DNA of 64,000 bases from Polyangium sp. 6x1 (GCF_029946515.1 NZ_JARZHH010000001.1:372001-436000), one strand, 5' to 3'; numbered from the stretch's first letter, positions 47,646 to 57,222 are shown. Translations and numbers: made by a program. Notes: generated from the sequence alone by a model not told the origin.

Positions 47646-48614
47646 TCAGATGTTTCCGCAATTGAAGCGATAGGCGAGCTTCGACCAGTCGTTGCCGAGC
47701 ACGTGGAGGCCGTAGTCGTTGCGCCATATCTCGTACACGATGGCCTCGGAATGTCCGTCTCCGTCGACGTCGCTCGTGGCAAGGATGTCGAAGCCGTCGG
47801 CGGCGCTGATTTCCTTGTCGACGCTCGCAAAGCCGCCTCCGCGCTCGACCCAGAGCGCGCCGCAGCTCCCGCACGGGCCTCGCGTCGAGACGAGGCGCTG
47901 CCCGCCCGCACGCAGGGCTTGCTCGATTCGCACCCCGGACGCGCCGACCCAGGGGCCCTCGGAGAGCTCGACGCCGCCTCCGCCGGCAGGCTGCGGCTTC
48001 AGATCGACCTCGGCCGTCTCGGGCCAGATCGCGAGGGCCCGGGGCGGCACGACCGGCTTTCCGGTGGCCAAATAAGGAATCGTCTCCCCGACGCACGTAT
48101 TGTACATGCAGCAGGCCGGCCCGGTCGGAGCGATGTAATCGCGGCCCCCGGCTTCGTCGTGAAAATTGCGCGTGGACCGCACGACCGTGACGATGGCGGG
48201 CGCATTCGCATCCGTTCTCGTCGTGCGCACGCGCGCGGTCGCGGGCATGGCGAGGCCGCACGCCTTCCCCGTCTCGAGCTTGCCGCCGAGGGAGCACACG
48301 ACGGGCACGAATCGGATCTCCTCGGAGCCCTCGGGGTTCGCGCCGAAAAGAAGGACGGCCGTGCGCGCGCGCTCGCGCTTGCCGGGCGCGTCGTCGCGGC
48401 CCACCGAAGGAGGCCCCGCTGGCGCGACCGGAACCGCCGCGGCGGGCGCGACCGTCGCCGAGGCCGTGGGAGCCGCCGGGGCGCTCGGCGGCGCGGGCGA
48501 CGCGCCCTCGGTGGGCGCGGGCGGGATGGACGGGCCGGCGCATGCGGCGACGCCGACAAGGAAAAACTCGAGGGTGCTCGGCAGGGTGCAGCTCAGGATT
48601 CGTGGGGTGCGCAT
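47646..48614 (-). CDS. Exported Ala/Pro-rich protein with FG-GAP-like end
   Basis: 322 residues from the ATG at 48614. The N-terminus (TLEFFLVGVAACAGPS) is a lipoprotein-like signal followed by a long Ala/Pro linker (TEGASPAPPSAPAAPTASA). The folded part has several cysteines (CGLAMPA, CCMYNTCVGE, CGSCGALWVE) and ends with ATSDVDGDGHSEAIVYE, a DxDxDG calcium loop as in FG-GAP/integrin-like repeats. Function unknown. It is divergent from the GH5 gene. Confidence 0.75.
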   Translation of the reverse strand: MRTPRILSCTLPSTLEFFLVGVAACAGPSIPPAPTEGASPAPPSAPAAPTASATVAPAAAVPVAPAGPPSVGRDDAPGKRERARTAVLLFGANPEGSEEIRFVPVVCSLGGKLETGKACGLAMPATARVRTTRTDANAPAIVTVVRSTRNFHDEAGGRDYIAPTGPACCMYNTCVGETIPYLATGKPVVPPRALAIWPETAEVDLKPQPAGGGGVELSEGPWVGASGVRIEQALRAGGQRLVSTRGPCGSCGALWVERGGGFASVDKEISAADGFDILATSDVDGDGHSEAIVYEIWRNDYGLHVLGNDWSKLAYRFNCGNI

Positions 48615-48718
48615 GTCCGGGAGCCCCGATGATACATCCTCGTCCGGATTCGCGTCTGAAAACCCGACACGCCTCGACGACGCCCGCTTCCGTATCATCT
48701 TGAACAGGGGGCGGACTC

Positions 48719-50041
48719 ATGAGGTACTTCTTGCCGATGCTCGCCTGCGCCATCACGCTGCACGCAGAGACCACGACCGCCACGGGCTTCGTGCGCGTGG
48801 CCGAGGGCCGCTTCCTGCGCGACGGAAAGCCGTACACGTTCCTCGGGACGAATCTCTGGTATGGCATGAACCTCGGCGCCGAGGGACCTTCGGGAAATCG
48901 GGAAAGGCTCTCGCGGGAGCTCGACCGCCTCGCGGCCCTCGGGGTGACGAACCTGCGTATCCTCGCGGCGACCGAAGGCCCGGAGTCCGCGCCGTGGCGG
49001 ATCTTGCCCGTGCTCCAGCCCTCCCCGGGCGAATACCGCGAGGATATCCTCCTCGGCCTGGATTTTCTGCTGAAGGAGATGAAGGCGCGCGGCATGGTCG
49101 CCGTGGTTTGTCTGAACAATTTCTGGCCCTGGTCGGGCGGCATGGCGCAATACCTGCGCTGGAGCGGCGCGGGGCCGATTCCTTATCCCCCGCCCGAGCC
49201 CGGGGGGAGCTGGAGCGCCTACCAAGCCTATACCGAGGCGTTTTACTCGAACCCCGCCGCCGTGGAGGTGTCCCACGAGCTCGTGCGGATGCTGCTCCAG
49301 CGGACGAATCGGTACACCGGCGTGCGGTACGCGGACGACCCGACGCTCATGGCCTGGGAGCTCGCAAACGAGCCTCGGGGCGGGACGAACGTCGAGGCGT
49401 TCCATGCTTGGATCGAGCGCACGTCGGGGCTCTTGAAATCGCTCGATTCTCAGCACCTCGTGACCACCGGCTCCGAGGGTGAGACGCCCTGGCCCCACGC
49501 GAGCGGCCTCGACGTCGTCACGAACCACCGGTTCGCCTCGATCGATTACGTCACGGCCCACGTCTGGCCGCAGAACTGGGGCTTTTACGATCCGACGCGG
49601 CCCCGGGAGACCTACGAGGTCGCCGTACGCGAAATGAGATCCTACCTGAAGCGCCACATTGAAAAAGCGCGTATCCTGGGCAAACCCCTCGTGGTCGAGG
49701 AGTTCGGGTTCCCGCGCGACGCCGGCAGCCATGATCCCGGCGCGACGACGGCCGCGCGGGATCTGTTTTATCGCGCCGTGTTCGACGTGGTGCTCGACGC
49801 CATTCGCGCGGGCGATCCCGTGGGCGGGGTGAATTTCTGGGCCTGGTCCGGAGAAGGACGCCCCCGCATGGCCGGAGGCCCGTGGCAAAGAAACGACCCA
49901 TTCACCGGCGATCCGCCGCACGAAGCGCAAGGCTGGTACGGCGTGTACGACAGAGACCACACGACCCTGGATGTGATTACGGAGTATGCGCGGAACATCG
50001 CCGCGGCCGGGGGCGAGCGTGGGCTCAGAGCACCCGATTGA
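48719..50041 (+). CDS. Secreted GH5-family glycoside hydrolase (beta-mannanase-like)
   Basis: 440 residues. A short signal peptide (MRYFLPMLACAITLHAE) is followed by a TIM barrel: FLGTNLWYGMNLG, LGVTNLRILAA, VAVVCLNNFWPWSGGM, WELANEPRG (acid/base Glu), DYVTAHVWPQNWG and LVVEEFGFPRD (nucleophile Glu). The Trp-rich pattern around NNFWPW and the ANEPRG site fit subfamily 7-type mannanases best; a related glucanase specificity is possible. It ends by overlapping the convergent dehydrogenase gene by 17 bp. Confidence 0.88.
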   Translation: MRYFLPMLACAITLHAETTTATGFVRVAEGRFLRDGKPYTFLGTNLWYGMNLGAEGPSGNRERLSRELDRLAALGVTNLRILAATEGPESAPWRILPVLQPSPGEYREDILLGLDFLLKEMKARGMVAVVCLNNFWPWSGGMAQYLRWSGAGPIPYPPPEPGGSWSAYQAYTEAFYSNPAAVEVSHELVRMLLQRTNRYTGVRYADDPTLMAWELANEPRGGTNVEAFHAWIERTSGLLKSLDSQHLVTTGSEGETPWPHASGLDVVTNHRFASIDYVTAHVWPQNWGFYDPTRPRETYEVAVREMRSYLKRHIEKARILGKPLVVEEFGFPRDAGSHDPGATTAARDLFYRAVFDVVLDAIRAGDPVGGVNFWAWSGEGRPRMAGGPWQRNDPFTGDPPHEAQGWYGVYDRDHTTLDVITEYARNIAAAGGERGLRAPD

Positions 50042-50996
50042 TCAGCGCCCCTCCCCGCTCGAAGCGCCGCAAATTGTCCAGGAAATGCCGCACGAGCGCG
50101 AGGTGCTCCCCGCGCCGCCCGCCCGCCGAATGCGGCGTGATGAAGCAGTTCGGCGCGGACCATAGAGGATCCTCCGCCGGGAGCGGCTCGACCTCGGTCA
50201 CGTCGAGATAGGCGCCGCCGAGCCTCCCACTTTGCAGGGCCTCCAGCAAGGCCCCTTGATCCAGCGTCGTTCCTCGCCCCACGTTGTACACGAAGGCCCC
50301 CTCGCGCATCTGCGCGAACCGCGCGCGATCGAGAAAGCCGCGCGTCCCCTCGTTCTCCGGCAACACGTTCACCACGTGGTCCGCCTCGCCCAGCGCACGA
50401 TCCATGTCCCCTTCGTGCACGACCGTCACGCCTGGATCCGCCTCCGCGCGTCGACGAAACACCAGAAGCCGCACCTCGAAGGGCGCGAGCAGCTCCGCGA
50501 GCCGCCGTCCAATGGCCCCGTATCCGAGCAGGAGCACAGTTTGTCCCCGGAGCAAAAATGACCGCTCGCGCCGCGGAGCGCTCTCCCAGGCGCGCGTCGT
50601 TCGTTGCGCGTCGAGCGACTCGGGGAGCCGCCGCGCCATCGACATCATCATGGCGAGCACGTGTTCGGCGCATGGATCGGCATACACCGCGGAGCTCGTC
50701 GTGAGAGCGATTCCCTTGGACGCGAGCCCCGCGCGAATCGCGTCGACGTCATAACGCGTATACCCAGCGCTCGTCAGGTGGGCCCAGCGAAGGCGCGACG
50801 AACCGAGGAGCCCGTCCACGGCCGGCTGGCCGAACGCGACGTCGGCCGTGAGCAGCGCGGGATCGGGCGCGCCACTCGACAGATTGGAGGACGTCCGGGC
50901 GGACGCGAACACCAGAGAATGACCGGCCACGCCCTCGCAAAGCGCACGAAGCGCCTCGTCGGGAAAGATCGTGTCGCAGAAGATGGTCAGCGTCAT
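50025..50996 (-). CDS. D-2-hydroxyacid dehydrogenase (NAD-binding)
   Basis: 323 residues from the ATG at 50996. LLLGYGAIGRRLAE is the dinucleotide-binding glycine motif. The catalytic residues are the Arg of YNVGRGTTLD, the Glu of DVTEVEPLPAEDPLW and the His of FITPHSAGG. The N-terminal substrate domain has RWAHLTSAGYTRYDVD. The GhrA/phosphoglycerate-dehydrogenase-like family reduces 2-keto acids; the substrate is not evident. The longer frame upstream to 51113 lacks support. Confidence 0.9.
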   Translation of the reverse strand: MTLTIFCDTIFPDEALRALCEGVAGHSLVFASARTSSNLSSGAPDPALLTADVAFGQPAVDGLLGSSRLRWAHLTSAGYTRYDVDAIRAGLASKGIALTTSSAVYADPCAEHVLAMMMSMARRLPESLDAQRTTRAWESAPRRERSFLLRGQTVLLLGYGAIGRRLAELLAPFEVRLLVFRRRAEADPGVTVVHEGDMDRALGEADHVVNVLPENEGTRGFLDRARFAQMREGAFVYNVGRGTTLDQGALLEALQSGRLGGAYLDVTEVEPLPAEDPLWSAPNCFITPHSAGGRRGEHLALVRHFLDNLRRFERGGALINRVL

Positions 50997-51004
50997 CCGC
51001 GTCC

Positions 51005-51214
51005 TCAGCGTCGGAACAGCCGCCAGGCCTCGGCACCGTCGAACGGACGGGCGGGGATCAAATGGAGGGCCATCAACATCAGGTTCGTCGTCGTGAGCTC
51101 TCCGCCGAAGCACCCGGGCGGAAGGAGGCTCCGCCCGAAGTGGCCCATCACGAGGTAGCCGTCACGAATGCGCATTGCCATCTCCGCGAAGGAGTTTCTC
51201 TCAGCCAGGAACAC
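51005..51214 (-). pseudogene. Fragment resembling the C-terminus of a site-2 protease (M50)
   Basis: A 69-codon frame whose second half, NLMLMALHLIPARPFDGAEAW, closely resembles the NLLPIPPLDG-type metal-binding segment of M50 membrane proteases. Here the DG motif is kept (FDGAEAW) but the upstream HExxH part and other helices are missing. A frame this short cannot be active. It is most likely a decayed or truncated copy, though a small protein cannot be excluded. Confidence 0.4.
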
Positions 51215-51275
51215 TCGTCAACGGGCAGCCTCTCGACTTCGTCGCCGGATGTTGCTACGAGCGGGAGGAGCCTCG

Positions 51276-51719
51276 ATGCTGATCCACGGCCAATGCCACT
51301 GCACGAATGTATCGTTCACGCTCGACTGGACGCCGGAGCCCTCGGAGATCCCCGCGCGCGCCTGCACGTGCTCGTTCTGTACGAAGCACGGAGGCGTGTG
51401 GACCTCCTGTCCGACCGGCACGCTCCGCGTGCGCGTGACCGAGCCCTCCCGTGTGTCGAAGTATGCATTCGGCACGAAAACCGCTGATTTCCACGTCTGC
51501 GCGAAGTGCGGCGTCACGCCGGTCGTCACCTGCCGCATCGACGGTCGCCTCTACGCCGTCGTCAATGTCAACACGTTCGACGGCGTCGATCCGTCGCTCG
51601 TCCGGCGGAGCGCCGCGACCCTGGACGGAGAGAGCGAAGAAGCGCGAATCGCACGGCGCAAGCGGAACTGGATCGCCCAGGTGGAGTACGAGGAAGCCGC
51701 GCCGCACGACGCGCCGTGA
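51276..51719 (+). CDS. GFA/CENP-V-family zinc protein
   Basis: 147 residues from the ATG at 51276, which has GGGAGGAG 5 nt upstream. The zinc-binding cysteines are in order: GQCHCTNVSF, CTCSFCTKHGG and VCAKCGVTP. This is the fold of glutathione-dependent formaldehyde-activating enzyme and CENP-V. Many members have no proven activity; the family name alone does not show formaldehyde metabolism. It stands 95 bp before the MutS-like gene. Confidence 0.88.
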   Translation: MLIHGQCHCTNVSFTLDWTPEPSEIPARACTCSFCTKHGGVWTSCPTGTLRVRVTEPSRVSKYAFGTKTADFHVCAKCGVTPVVTCRIDGRLYAVVNVNTFDGVDPSLVRRSAATLDGESEEARIARRKRNWIAQVEYEEAAPHDAP

Positions 51720-51813
51720 TCCGTTCGAGGCACGCTCGGCGGGCTTGTCGCCGCGGGAACTTTCGGCGACCATGCGGCCTCCTTCACGGAACGTCCCCTT
51801 CTGCACGCCGCCC

Positions 51814-53499
51814 ATGAAGCCCTCCCCACCCGCTCCCGACACCGCGCCGGCTCACGAAGTCCTGAGCCTGCTCCACCCCGATCCCATCGCGCGGCCCGAC
51901 CTCGAAGAGATGCGTCAGGCCCTCTCGTTCGCATTCGCGAGCGGCGTCTCCGGCGGGCTCTTCAGCCAGGCCCTCGATCGAGCGCCGCTCGCGCCGTCCA
52001 CGTGGGATCCGAAGAGCTTCGCGCAGGACCTTTTCCTGGAGGAGTTCGTCGCCCGCGGCTTCCGCGTGCGCGCCGGCGGCGAGCGCGACACGGTCGTGAA
52101 CCGGGCATTCATCTTCCGTGTCCTCGCGCATCCGCCCTCCGACACCCGCGTGGCGGAGCACCGGCGCGAAATCTTGCGCGAGCTCTCCGGTTCGACCGTC
52201 TTTCGCCGCCAGTTCGAGGAGCTTTATACGCTCGCCTGCCGCCTGCGCGCGGCGCTCGAAGGCGCGACGGCGGGAAAGAAGTTCGACACGACGCGACGGC
52301 AGCTCGACGTGCTCGTGCTCGTCAAGGAGGCGTTCGACCGGATGAGCGAATCCTTCGAGGGCGCGAAATCCGGCCTCTCGGGCCTGCGCGAATTCGGCAC
52401 CTCGGTGCGCGAGACCGAGGGATATCGATCGATGGTCGATCTGCTCGACTACGATGAGCACCTCGCGACGCTCGGCGTCACCATTCGCGTCGGCGCCGAC
52501 GGACGCGTGCGGGGGTTCGAGGTCCGAAACCTCCGCGAGCGTCAGGACAACCCGTTCGTCCTGTCGCCGGCGCGAAGGTGGCTCGCCAAGATCGAGATGT
52601 TTTTCCGCGGCTACCGCTTCAGCGACGGCGAGGTCATGGCGCGCCTGCTCGACGCGGTCTTCGAGGGCATCGAGGCGCACGTCCTCCGGTTCATTCCGCT
52701 CCTCGGCGAGATGGAAGTGTACCTCGGCGCGCTCGGCTTTCGGGATCTCGCGGAGGCCGCGGGCCTCGAAGTGTGCCTGCCCGAGATTCGCCCGGACGTG
52801 GAGGGCACGAACGAACAGCCGCGCAAGCTGCTCGGGCTCTTCAATCCGCTCCTCGTGGCGAGCGGCGTCCGCGCCGTGCCGTGTGATCTCGTGACGGATC
52901 GGACGAGCGCGACGGTGCTCATCACCGGTCCGAACTCCGGCGGCAAGACGCGGCTCCTGCAATCGGTGGCGATCGCGCAGCTCCTCGCGCAAGGAGGCAT
53001 GTTCGTGCCCGCGCGCGAAGCGAGCCTCGTGCGGGTCCCCGGGCTCGTCGTATCGCTGATCCAGGAGACGCGGGTGGATCAGAGCGAGGGGCGGCTCGGC
53101 ATGGAGCTCGTGCGCATCCGCGCGCTGTTCGAGATGCTCGGCCCCGGCGCGATGGTCATGCTCGACGAGCTGTGTTCCGGGACGAACCCCTCCGAGGGCG
53201 AGGAGATCTTCGAGCTCGTCATCACGCTCCTCTCGAAGCTGCGCCCGCAGGCGTTCATCACGACCCATTTCTTGACGTTCGCGGCGCGGCTCGCCCGGGA
53301 AAATGCGATTGCCGGCATCCGGTTCATCCAGGTGGGGCTCGACGCGGCGCACCGGCCGACGTACCAGTTCGTCGCGGGCGTGGCCACGACGTCGCTCGCA
53401 TCGCACGCGGCGGCGCGGCTCGGCGTGAGCCGCGACGAGCTCGAAGGGCTCATCGATCGCAACATGCGCGCGCCGGTCGTGCGGGCACGGGAGAGCTGA
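51814..53499 (+). CDS. MutS-like DNA mismatch repair ATPase
   Basis: 561 residues from the ATG at 51814 (an ATG at 51772 is also possible; neither has a ribosome binding site). A helical lever/clamp part (about 70-350) precedes the MutS C-terminal ATPase: Walker A ITGPNSGGKT (about 372), IQETRVDQSEGRLGMELVR, Walker B VMLDELCSGTNPSEG and the histidine in FITTHFLTFA. The N-terminal mismatch-recognition domain is absent, so it belongs to the MutS-like group of unknown target. The next gene starts 2 nt after its stop. Confidence 0.88.
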   Translation: MKPSPPAPDTAPAHEVLSLLHPDPIARPDLEEMRQALSFAFASGVSGGLFSQALDRAPLAPSTWDPKSFAQDLFLEEFVARGFRVRAGGERDTVVNRAFIFRVLAHPPSDTRVAEHRREILRELSGSTVFRRQFEELYTLACRLRAALEGATAGKKFDTTRRQLDVLVLVKEAFDRMSESFEGAKSGLSGLREFGTSVRETEGYRSMVDLLDYDEHLATLGVTIRVGADGRVRGFEVRNLRERQDNPFVLSPARRWLAKIEMFFRGYRFSDGEVMARLLDAVFEGIEAHVLRFIPLLGEMEVYLGALGFRDLAEAAGLEVCLPEIRPDVEGTNEQPRKLLGLFNPLLVASGVRAVPCDLVTDRTSATVLITGPNSGGKTRLLQSVAIAQLLAQGGMFVPAREASLVRVPGLVVSLIQETRVDQSEGRLGMELVRIRALFEMLGPGAMVMLDELCSGTNPSEGEEIFELVITLLSKLRPQAFITTHFLTFAARLARENAIAGIRFIQVGLDAAHRPTYQFVAGVATTSLASHAAARLGVSRDELEGLIDRNMRAPVVRARES

Positions 53500-53500
53500 C

Positions 53501-54463
53501 GTGGCGACGTTCCTGGTGACGCCGCGCATGAATCCAGCGCTCCGCGCGCGCGTGGAGCGGGCGGTCAGCCCCAAAGCACGCGCGAAGCATCACGCGGCGA
53601 ACCTCGGAATGGCCTCGCCGTTCGCGAGCCGCGAGGGCTTTCGGCCCGCGAAGCTCTTGCCGCTGCTCGCGCTCGTGCTCATCGGGGGCCTCTTCGCGGC
53701 CATGGTGATTCACGAGCGGCGCGAGCTGGAATCGGATCGGGCCGCGCTCCTCGCCGAAATCGACGGGCTTCGCCCGGGGCTGCCGGCGGGGCACGAGGCG
53801 CTCGTCGGGGACACGGAACGGCTTCTCGTGGAGGCCGCGGCGGAGGCGGAGCCGCCGGAGATCATCGATCCGGCGCTGCGCGCGGCGGGCGCGCTCGACG
53901 CGACCTTGCGTCGACCTGCGCTCTATGTGCGTGCTCCGGCGGCGGAGCTCCGCGACGTGCGCGGCGTCGACGATGCGGCGCGTGGGTCGGACAAGGACGC
54001 ATTCCTCGTTTGCTTGATGTACCCGCCCGCCTCGACGTCGGAGCGCGATTTGCTCGCGAAGGTGCGGGGCGTGTACTTCGCCGGAGCGAAGGTCGACGAT
54101 GAGACGGGGAACGTGCGGCGGCTCGCGGAGCTGCGCGTTGGCCTCGCGGTGCTCGCGCCGGCCTTCGAGAGCTCGGTGCGGACCGCGCAGGATCGAAATG
54201 TGCTGAAGAGGCTACGAAAAGACCTGCAGAAAGCCCCGGTGGATCTCGCGAAAAAGGCGGCCTCCGCGGAGCTCCTGCTCGTCGTCGCGGATACCAAGGC
54301 CGGGGCACGCGTGACGCTCTTCGATCTGGCCGCGAAGAAGCCGCTCTTGCGGGTGCTCCGGCGACACGAGGAGCTCGCATTGTCTTCGCTGGGATCGACC
54401 CACCGCGAGGAGCTCGAAGCGTGCAGCCTGGCCGTCGCGGTGCGCCGCTCCGTGGCGGAGTGA
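53501..54463 (+). CDS. Single-pass membrane protein linked to the MutS-like gene
   Basis: 320 residues from a GTG at 53501, 2 nt after the MutS-like stop, with GGGAGAG upstream. An N-terminal cytoplasmic part of about 50 residues is followed by one helix (KLLPLLALVLIGGLFAAMVI), then a charged region that could be coiled (HERRELESDRAALLAEIDGL) and a mixed domain. I recognise no family. The tight spacing suggests co-translation with the MutS-like ATPase. Confidence 0.75.
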   Translation: MATFLVTPRMNPALRARVERAVSPKARAKHHAANLGMASPFASREGFRPAKLLPLLALVLIGGLFAAMVIHERRELESDRAALLAEIDGLRPGLPAGHEALVGDTERLLVEAAAEAEPPEIIDPALRAAGALDATLRRPALYVRAPAAELRDVRGVDDAARGSDKDAFLVCLMYPPASTSERDLLAKVRGVYFAGAKVDDETGNVRRLAELRVGLAVLAPAFESSVRTAQDRNVLKRLRKDLQKAPVDLAKKAASAELLLVVADTKAGARVTLFDLAAKKPLLRVLRRHEELALSSLGSTHREELEACSLAVAVRRSVAE

Positions 54464-54518
54464 ATCTCGCGAAGCCCAGCGTCGCATCAAAGTTTGGGCG
54501 AAGGAAGCGTAGTGCATC

Positions 54519-55265
54519 ATGACGACAAACCTCGTCCGGCCCCACCTCGCGCTCCTCGCCGCCTCTGCCATTTCGCTCGCCGCATCCTCCACGCAGGCCG
54601 AGCCGCCGCTGCGCGCTGCGCCGCCATCGGACGCGGAGGTCGTGCGGCGCATCGACTTTCTCCAGGCGCGCCTCGATCGTGGGACCGCCGCGGCGAATCG
54701 ATGGTGGTATGGCTGGTACGGGGGGTGGACCGTGCTGACCGTCGGGCAAGGCGTGATCGCCATTGCCGTCACCGACCCGGGCCTGCGCACCGACGCGGCC
54801 GTGGGCGCGGTCGGCTCGTCCCTCGGCTTGATTCCCCTCGGGCTCGCACCATTTCCCGCCCGTCATGCCGCGGCCGATCTACGAGCGGTGCCGGCGTCGA
54901 CGCCGGAGGAGCGGCGGACAAAGCTCGCGCGCGGCGAACGGCTGCTCCGCGAAAGCGCGGAGTCGGAGGTGCTCCGCCGCAAATGGTTCAATCACGTGCT
55001 CTGCGGCACCGTGTCGACGAGCGTCGGCCTGGTGCTCGCGCTGGGGTATGGCAGGCCGGTGACGGGGGCGCTGAGCGCAGTGGCCGGAATCGCGCTCAGC
55101 GAAGCGCAGATCTTCACGATGCCGACCGCAGCCATCGACGATTGGAACGAATATCGCAACACAGGCGGCGCGGGGAGCGTGGGGCGAGCGCGGCGGCCTG
55201 CGCCGGAATTTTCGTGGTTTGTCGCGCCCTTCGCCGGTGGTGCGGTGGTGGGTGGATCATTTTGA
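54519..55265 (+). CDS. Secreted or membrane hypothetical protein
   Basis: 248 residues. The signal peptide is LALLAASAISLAASSTQAE. After a helical segment with WWYGWYGGWTVLTVGQG, two or three hydrophobic stretches (VGAVGSSLGLIPLGLA, VSTSVGLVLALGYG, VAPFAGGAVVGGSF) alternate with charged helices (RTKLARGERLLRESAESEVLRRKW). Similar proteins of unknown function occur in myxobacteria. It converges with the frameshifted lipoprotein gene; the stop codons nearly touch. Confidence 0.7.
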   Translation: MTTNLVRPHLALLAASAISLAASSTQAEPPLRAAPPSDAEVVRRIDFLQARLDRGTAAANRWWYGWYGGWTVLTVGQGVIAIAVTDPGLRTDAAVGAVGSSLGLIPLGLAPFPARHAAADLRAVPASTPEERRTKLARGERLLRESAESEVLRRKWFNHVLCGTVSTSVGLVLALGYGRPVTGALSAVAGIALSEAQIFTMPTAAIDDWNEYRNTGGAGSVGRARRPAPEFSWFVAPFAGGAVVGGSF

Positions 55266-55450
55266 CGGCGTCACCGTGAACGACATCAGCAACGATGCGA
55301 CCGTCGCGTCGTGCGCGAGGGACAAATGGAGGCCCGGCGCGTCCTTCTGCGGGGGTGGCACGACGCGTTTCGCCACGTCGTCGAAGAGCGCCTGTGCTTC
55401 GTCGCGCATACCGAAGCGTACGGCAACATCGCCCAGGGCAAAGAGCCTCA

Positions 55451-57160
55451 TCACGAGCGCGGAATCGTAGGAGGCGACATCGCTCTCGCCCGCGAGGTAA
55501 GCGCGTGCCCCTCGATCCACGCGCGCAGAATGGCTCGGCCGACCTCGATGCTCGCCTCGGGGTGCCCGGATGCGTGAAACGCGAGCAGCCGCTCGTAGGC
55601 AATGTGGAGCTCTTCCCCCACAGGACCGTGCTCCGCGCGCCCCGTGGAAGGGTTCCGCCTCTGCGCTTGCTCCGCGAGCCAGGCGCGCAGCTCGGCGTGA
55701 CGTTCGATCCATTCGAGGTTTTCGGAGAGCACCAGAGCGGCGAGCCTCTTGACCCGCTTCTTGTTCGTGTCGGGCCCCATCCTGGCGCTGGTATCGTCGC
55801 CGGTCGGATCCCATTCGGCGATGTCGGTCGGCTCCGCGCGTAACCACCGGAGCACGAGGCCGACGCGTTTGCTCTCGGATGCCCCGCGGATCCCGATCGC
55901 GGCGCGCATACGGCAGAACGCTTCGTCGCTGAATGCCACCTTTCCTCCGGGAGACAGCGGCGCGACCATCCTGTCGAAGAGGCGGTCCGCATCGCCGGGA
56001 AGCACCCAGATCGCCTGCTCTCGCAGCACATGACAACGACCGTGCGAGAACTTCAGCTCACGAAGCTCGCCTTCGAGGTCGCGCATCCGCGCCGCGACGG
56101 CGTCGGTGGGGGGACGCGCCGGCGCGGGATCCCCGAGCCATGCCTCGTCCAGTCGAAAAACCTTTCGCGCGGGCGAAGGCAGGAGCGTCCGGACGCTGTT
56201 GCTGTCGCGCGGATTTTCGAGATCGAAGAGCGCAAAACGAGCGATGACCGTGAGATCCCGCGCGGCGCCGGGAATGCCCCGGGTGAGCGGAAACTCCCCA
56301 CGCGCCGCGATCACGCTTTCGAGGATCTTGCGCGCCTCGTCGGTCACGCCGAGCTTGGTGCTGAAGACACCCAGCGGCAACATGCGCTGGAGCACGATTT
56401 CAAGCGAGAGCGGGTCGGGCGGACCCTTCAATCGCCGCTTCATATCGGGGAGCCAGGAGAAGAAGAGAGCCTTCACCACGTCGTCGATGCGGTGCCACGG
56501 AGTTCGGCTGATCGACATGCCGAGGTCGCTCATCACGGAGTCGTGCGCGAGCCACGCCGCGCGATCGTCGGTGGACGTCTGGAGCCGCCGAAACAACGGT
56601 TCTTCGTCGCGCATGAGCGCGCCGAACCGCAGGAGCATCGCAAGCGCCGCATACCGCACGATCCATTTCGGCGGCGCCGGGCCGGTCTCGCCAGGGGAAA
56701 ACTGGTAGTCGGAGAGGCTCGCGTCGTCGATCTCGGCGAGCCTCCGCAGGTAGTCGGCTTTTGCGTACATCACGTCCGTCGAGCTCTGGACGTTCCCCAC
56801 GGCACGAATACGCCCTAGGAGCAAACGCGAGAACGTGATCGGCGTCTCGTCGAACGTCGCCGCGGAGGCCGCGTCGACGAGATCCGTGCGGCATCGTGGC
56901 GCGTCGGGCAAATTGCTCACGTCGGGAAAGAGCCAGGGGAGCTGTTCGAGGATGTGCGCGCCGACGAGCGGCGTCGCTGACTCGGACCGTTCGAGCTCCC
57001 GCCGCACGAGCCGGAACATCTCGTCCGGCGTCGGATTGCCGACCTCGGGACAAGCGCCCGAAAGGCAAGGCGGAGGGCGACAGCACCCGAGCAGCGCGGT
57101 GCACGTCGCGAGGACAGCGAGGATGGAGGGGATCGTTCGCACCGGGCGCAATCGTAGCAT
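55451..57160 (-). CDS. Lipoprotein, hypothetical, probably frameshifted at the 3' end
   Basis: 569 residues. The signal peptide ends in LLGC (Cys26), followed by a Cys-rich start (RPPPCLSGACPEVG). The rest is mostly helical without a known motif. The frame ends in a low-complexity RARAMSPPTIPRS tail, but just past 55508 the other frame reads AYLAGESDVASYDSALV, RLFALGDVAVRFGMRDEA and further down to a stop at 55257. Adding one base to the CCCC run at 55508-55511 (GGGG on the coding strand) would join them, giving about 630 residues. This is either an assembly error in a homopolymer or a recent mutation. Confidence 0.75.
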   Translation of the reverse strand: MLRLRPVRTIPSILAVLATCTALLGCCRPPPCLSGACPEVGNPTPDEMFRLVRRELERSESATPLVGAHILEQLPWLFPDVSNLPDAPRCRTDLVDAASAATFDETPITFSRLLLGRIRAVGNVQSSTDVMYAKADYLRRLAEIDDASLSDYQFSPGETGPAPPKWIVRYAALAMLLRFGALMRDEEPLFRRLQTSTDDRAAWLAHDSVMSDLGMSISRTPWHRIDDVVKALFFSWLPDMKRRLKGPPDPLSLEIVLQRMLPLGVFSTKLGVTDEARKILESVIAARGEFPLTRGIPGAARDLTVIARFALFDLENPRDSNSVRTLLPSPARKVFRLDEAWLGDPAPARPPTDAVAARMRDLEGELRELKFSHGRCHVLREQAIWVLPGDADRLFDRMVAPLSPGGKVAFSDEAFCRMRAAIGIRGASESKRVGLVLRWLRAEPTDIAEWDPTGDDTSARMGPDTNKKRVKRLAALVLSENLEWIERHAELRAWLAEQAQRRNPSTGRAEHGPVGEELHIAYERLLAFHASGHPEASIEVGRAILRAWIEGHALTSRARAMSPPTIPRS

Positions 57161-57222
57161 CCGGGCGCGGGGCGGAATACTTGCCCATCGAAGGAAAACC
57201 GTGCTCGGGTCGGGACAACCGC

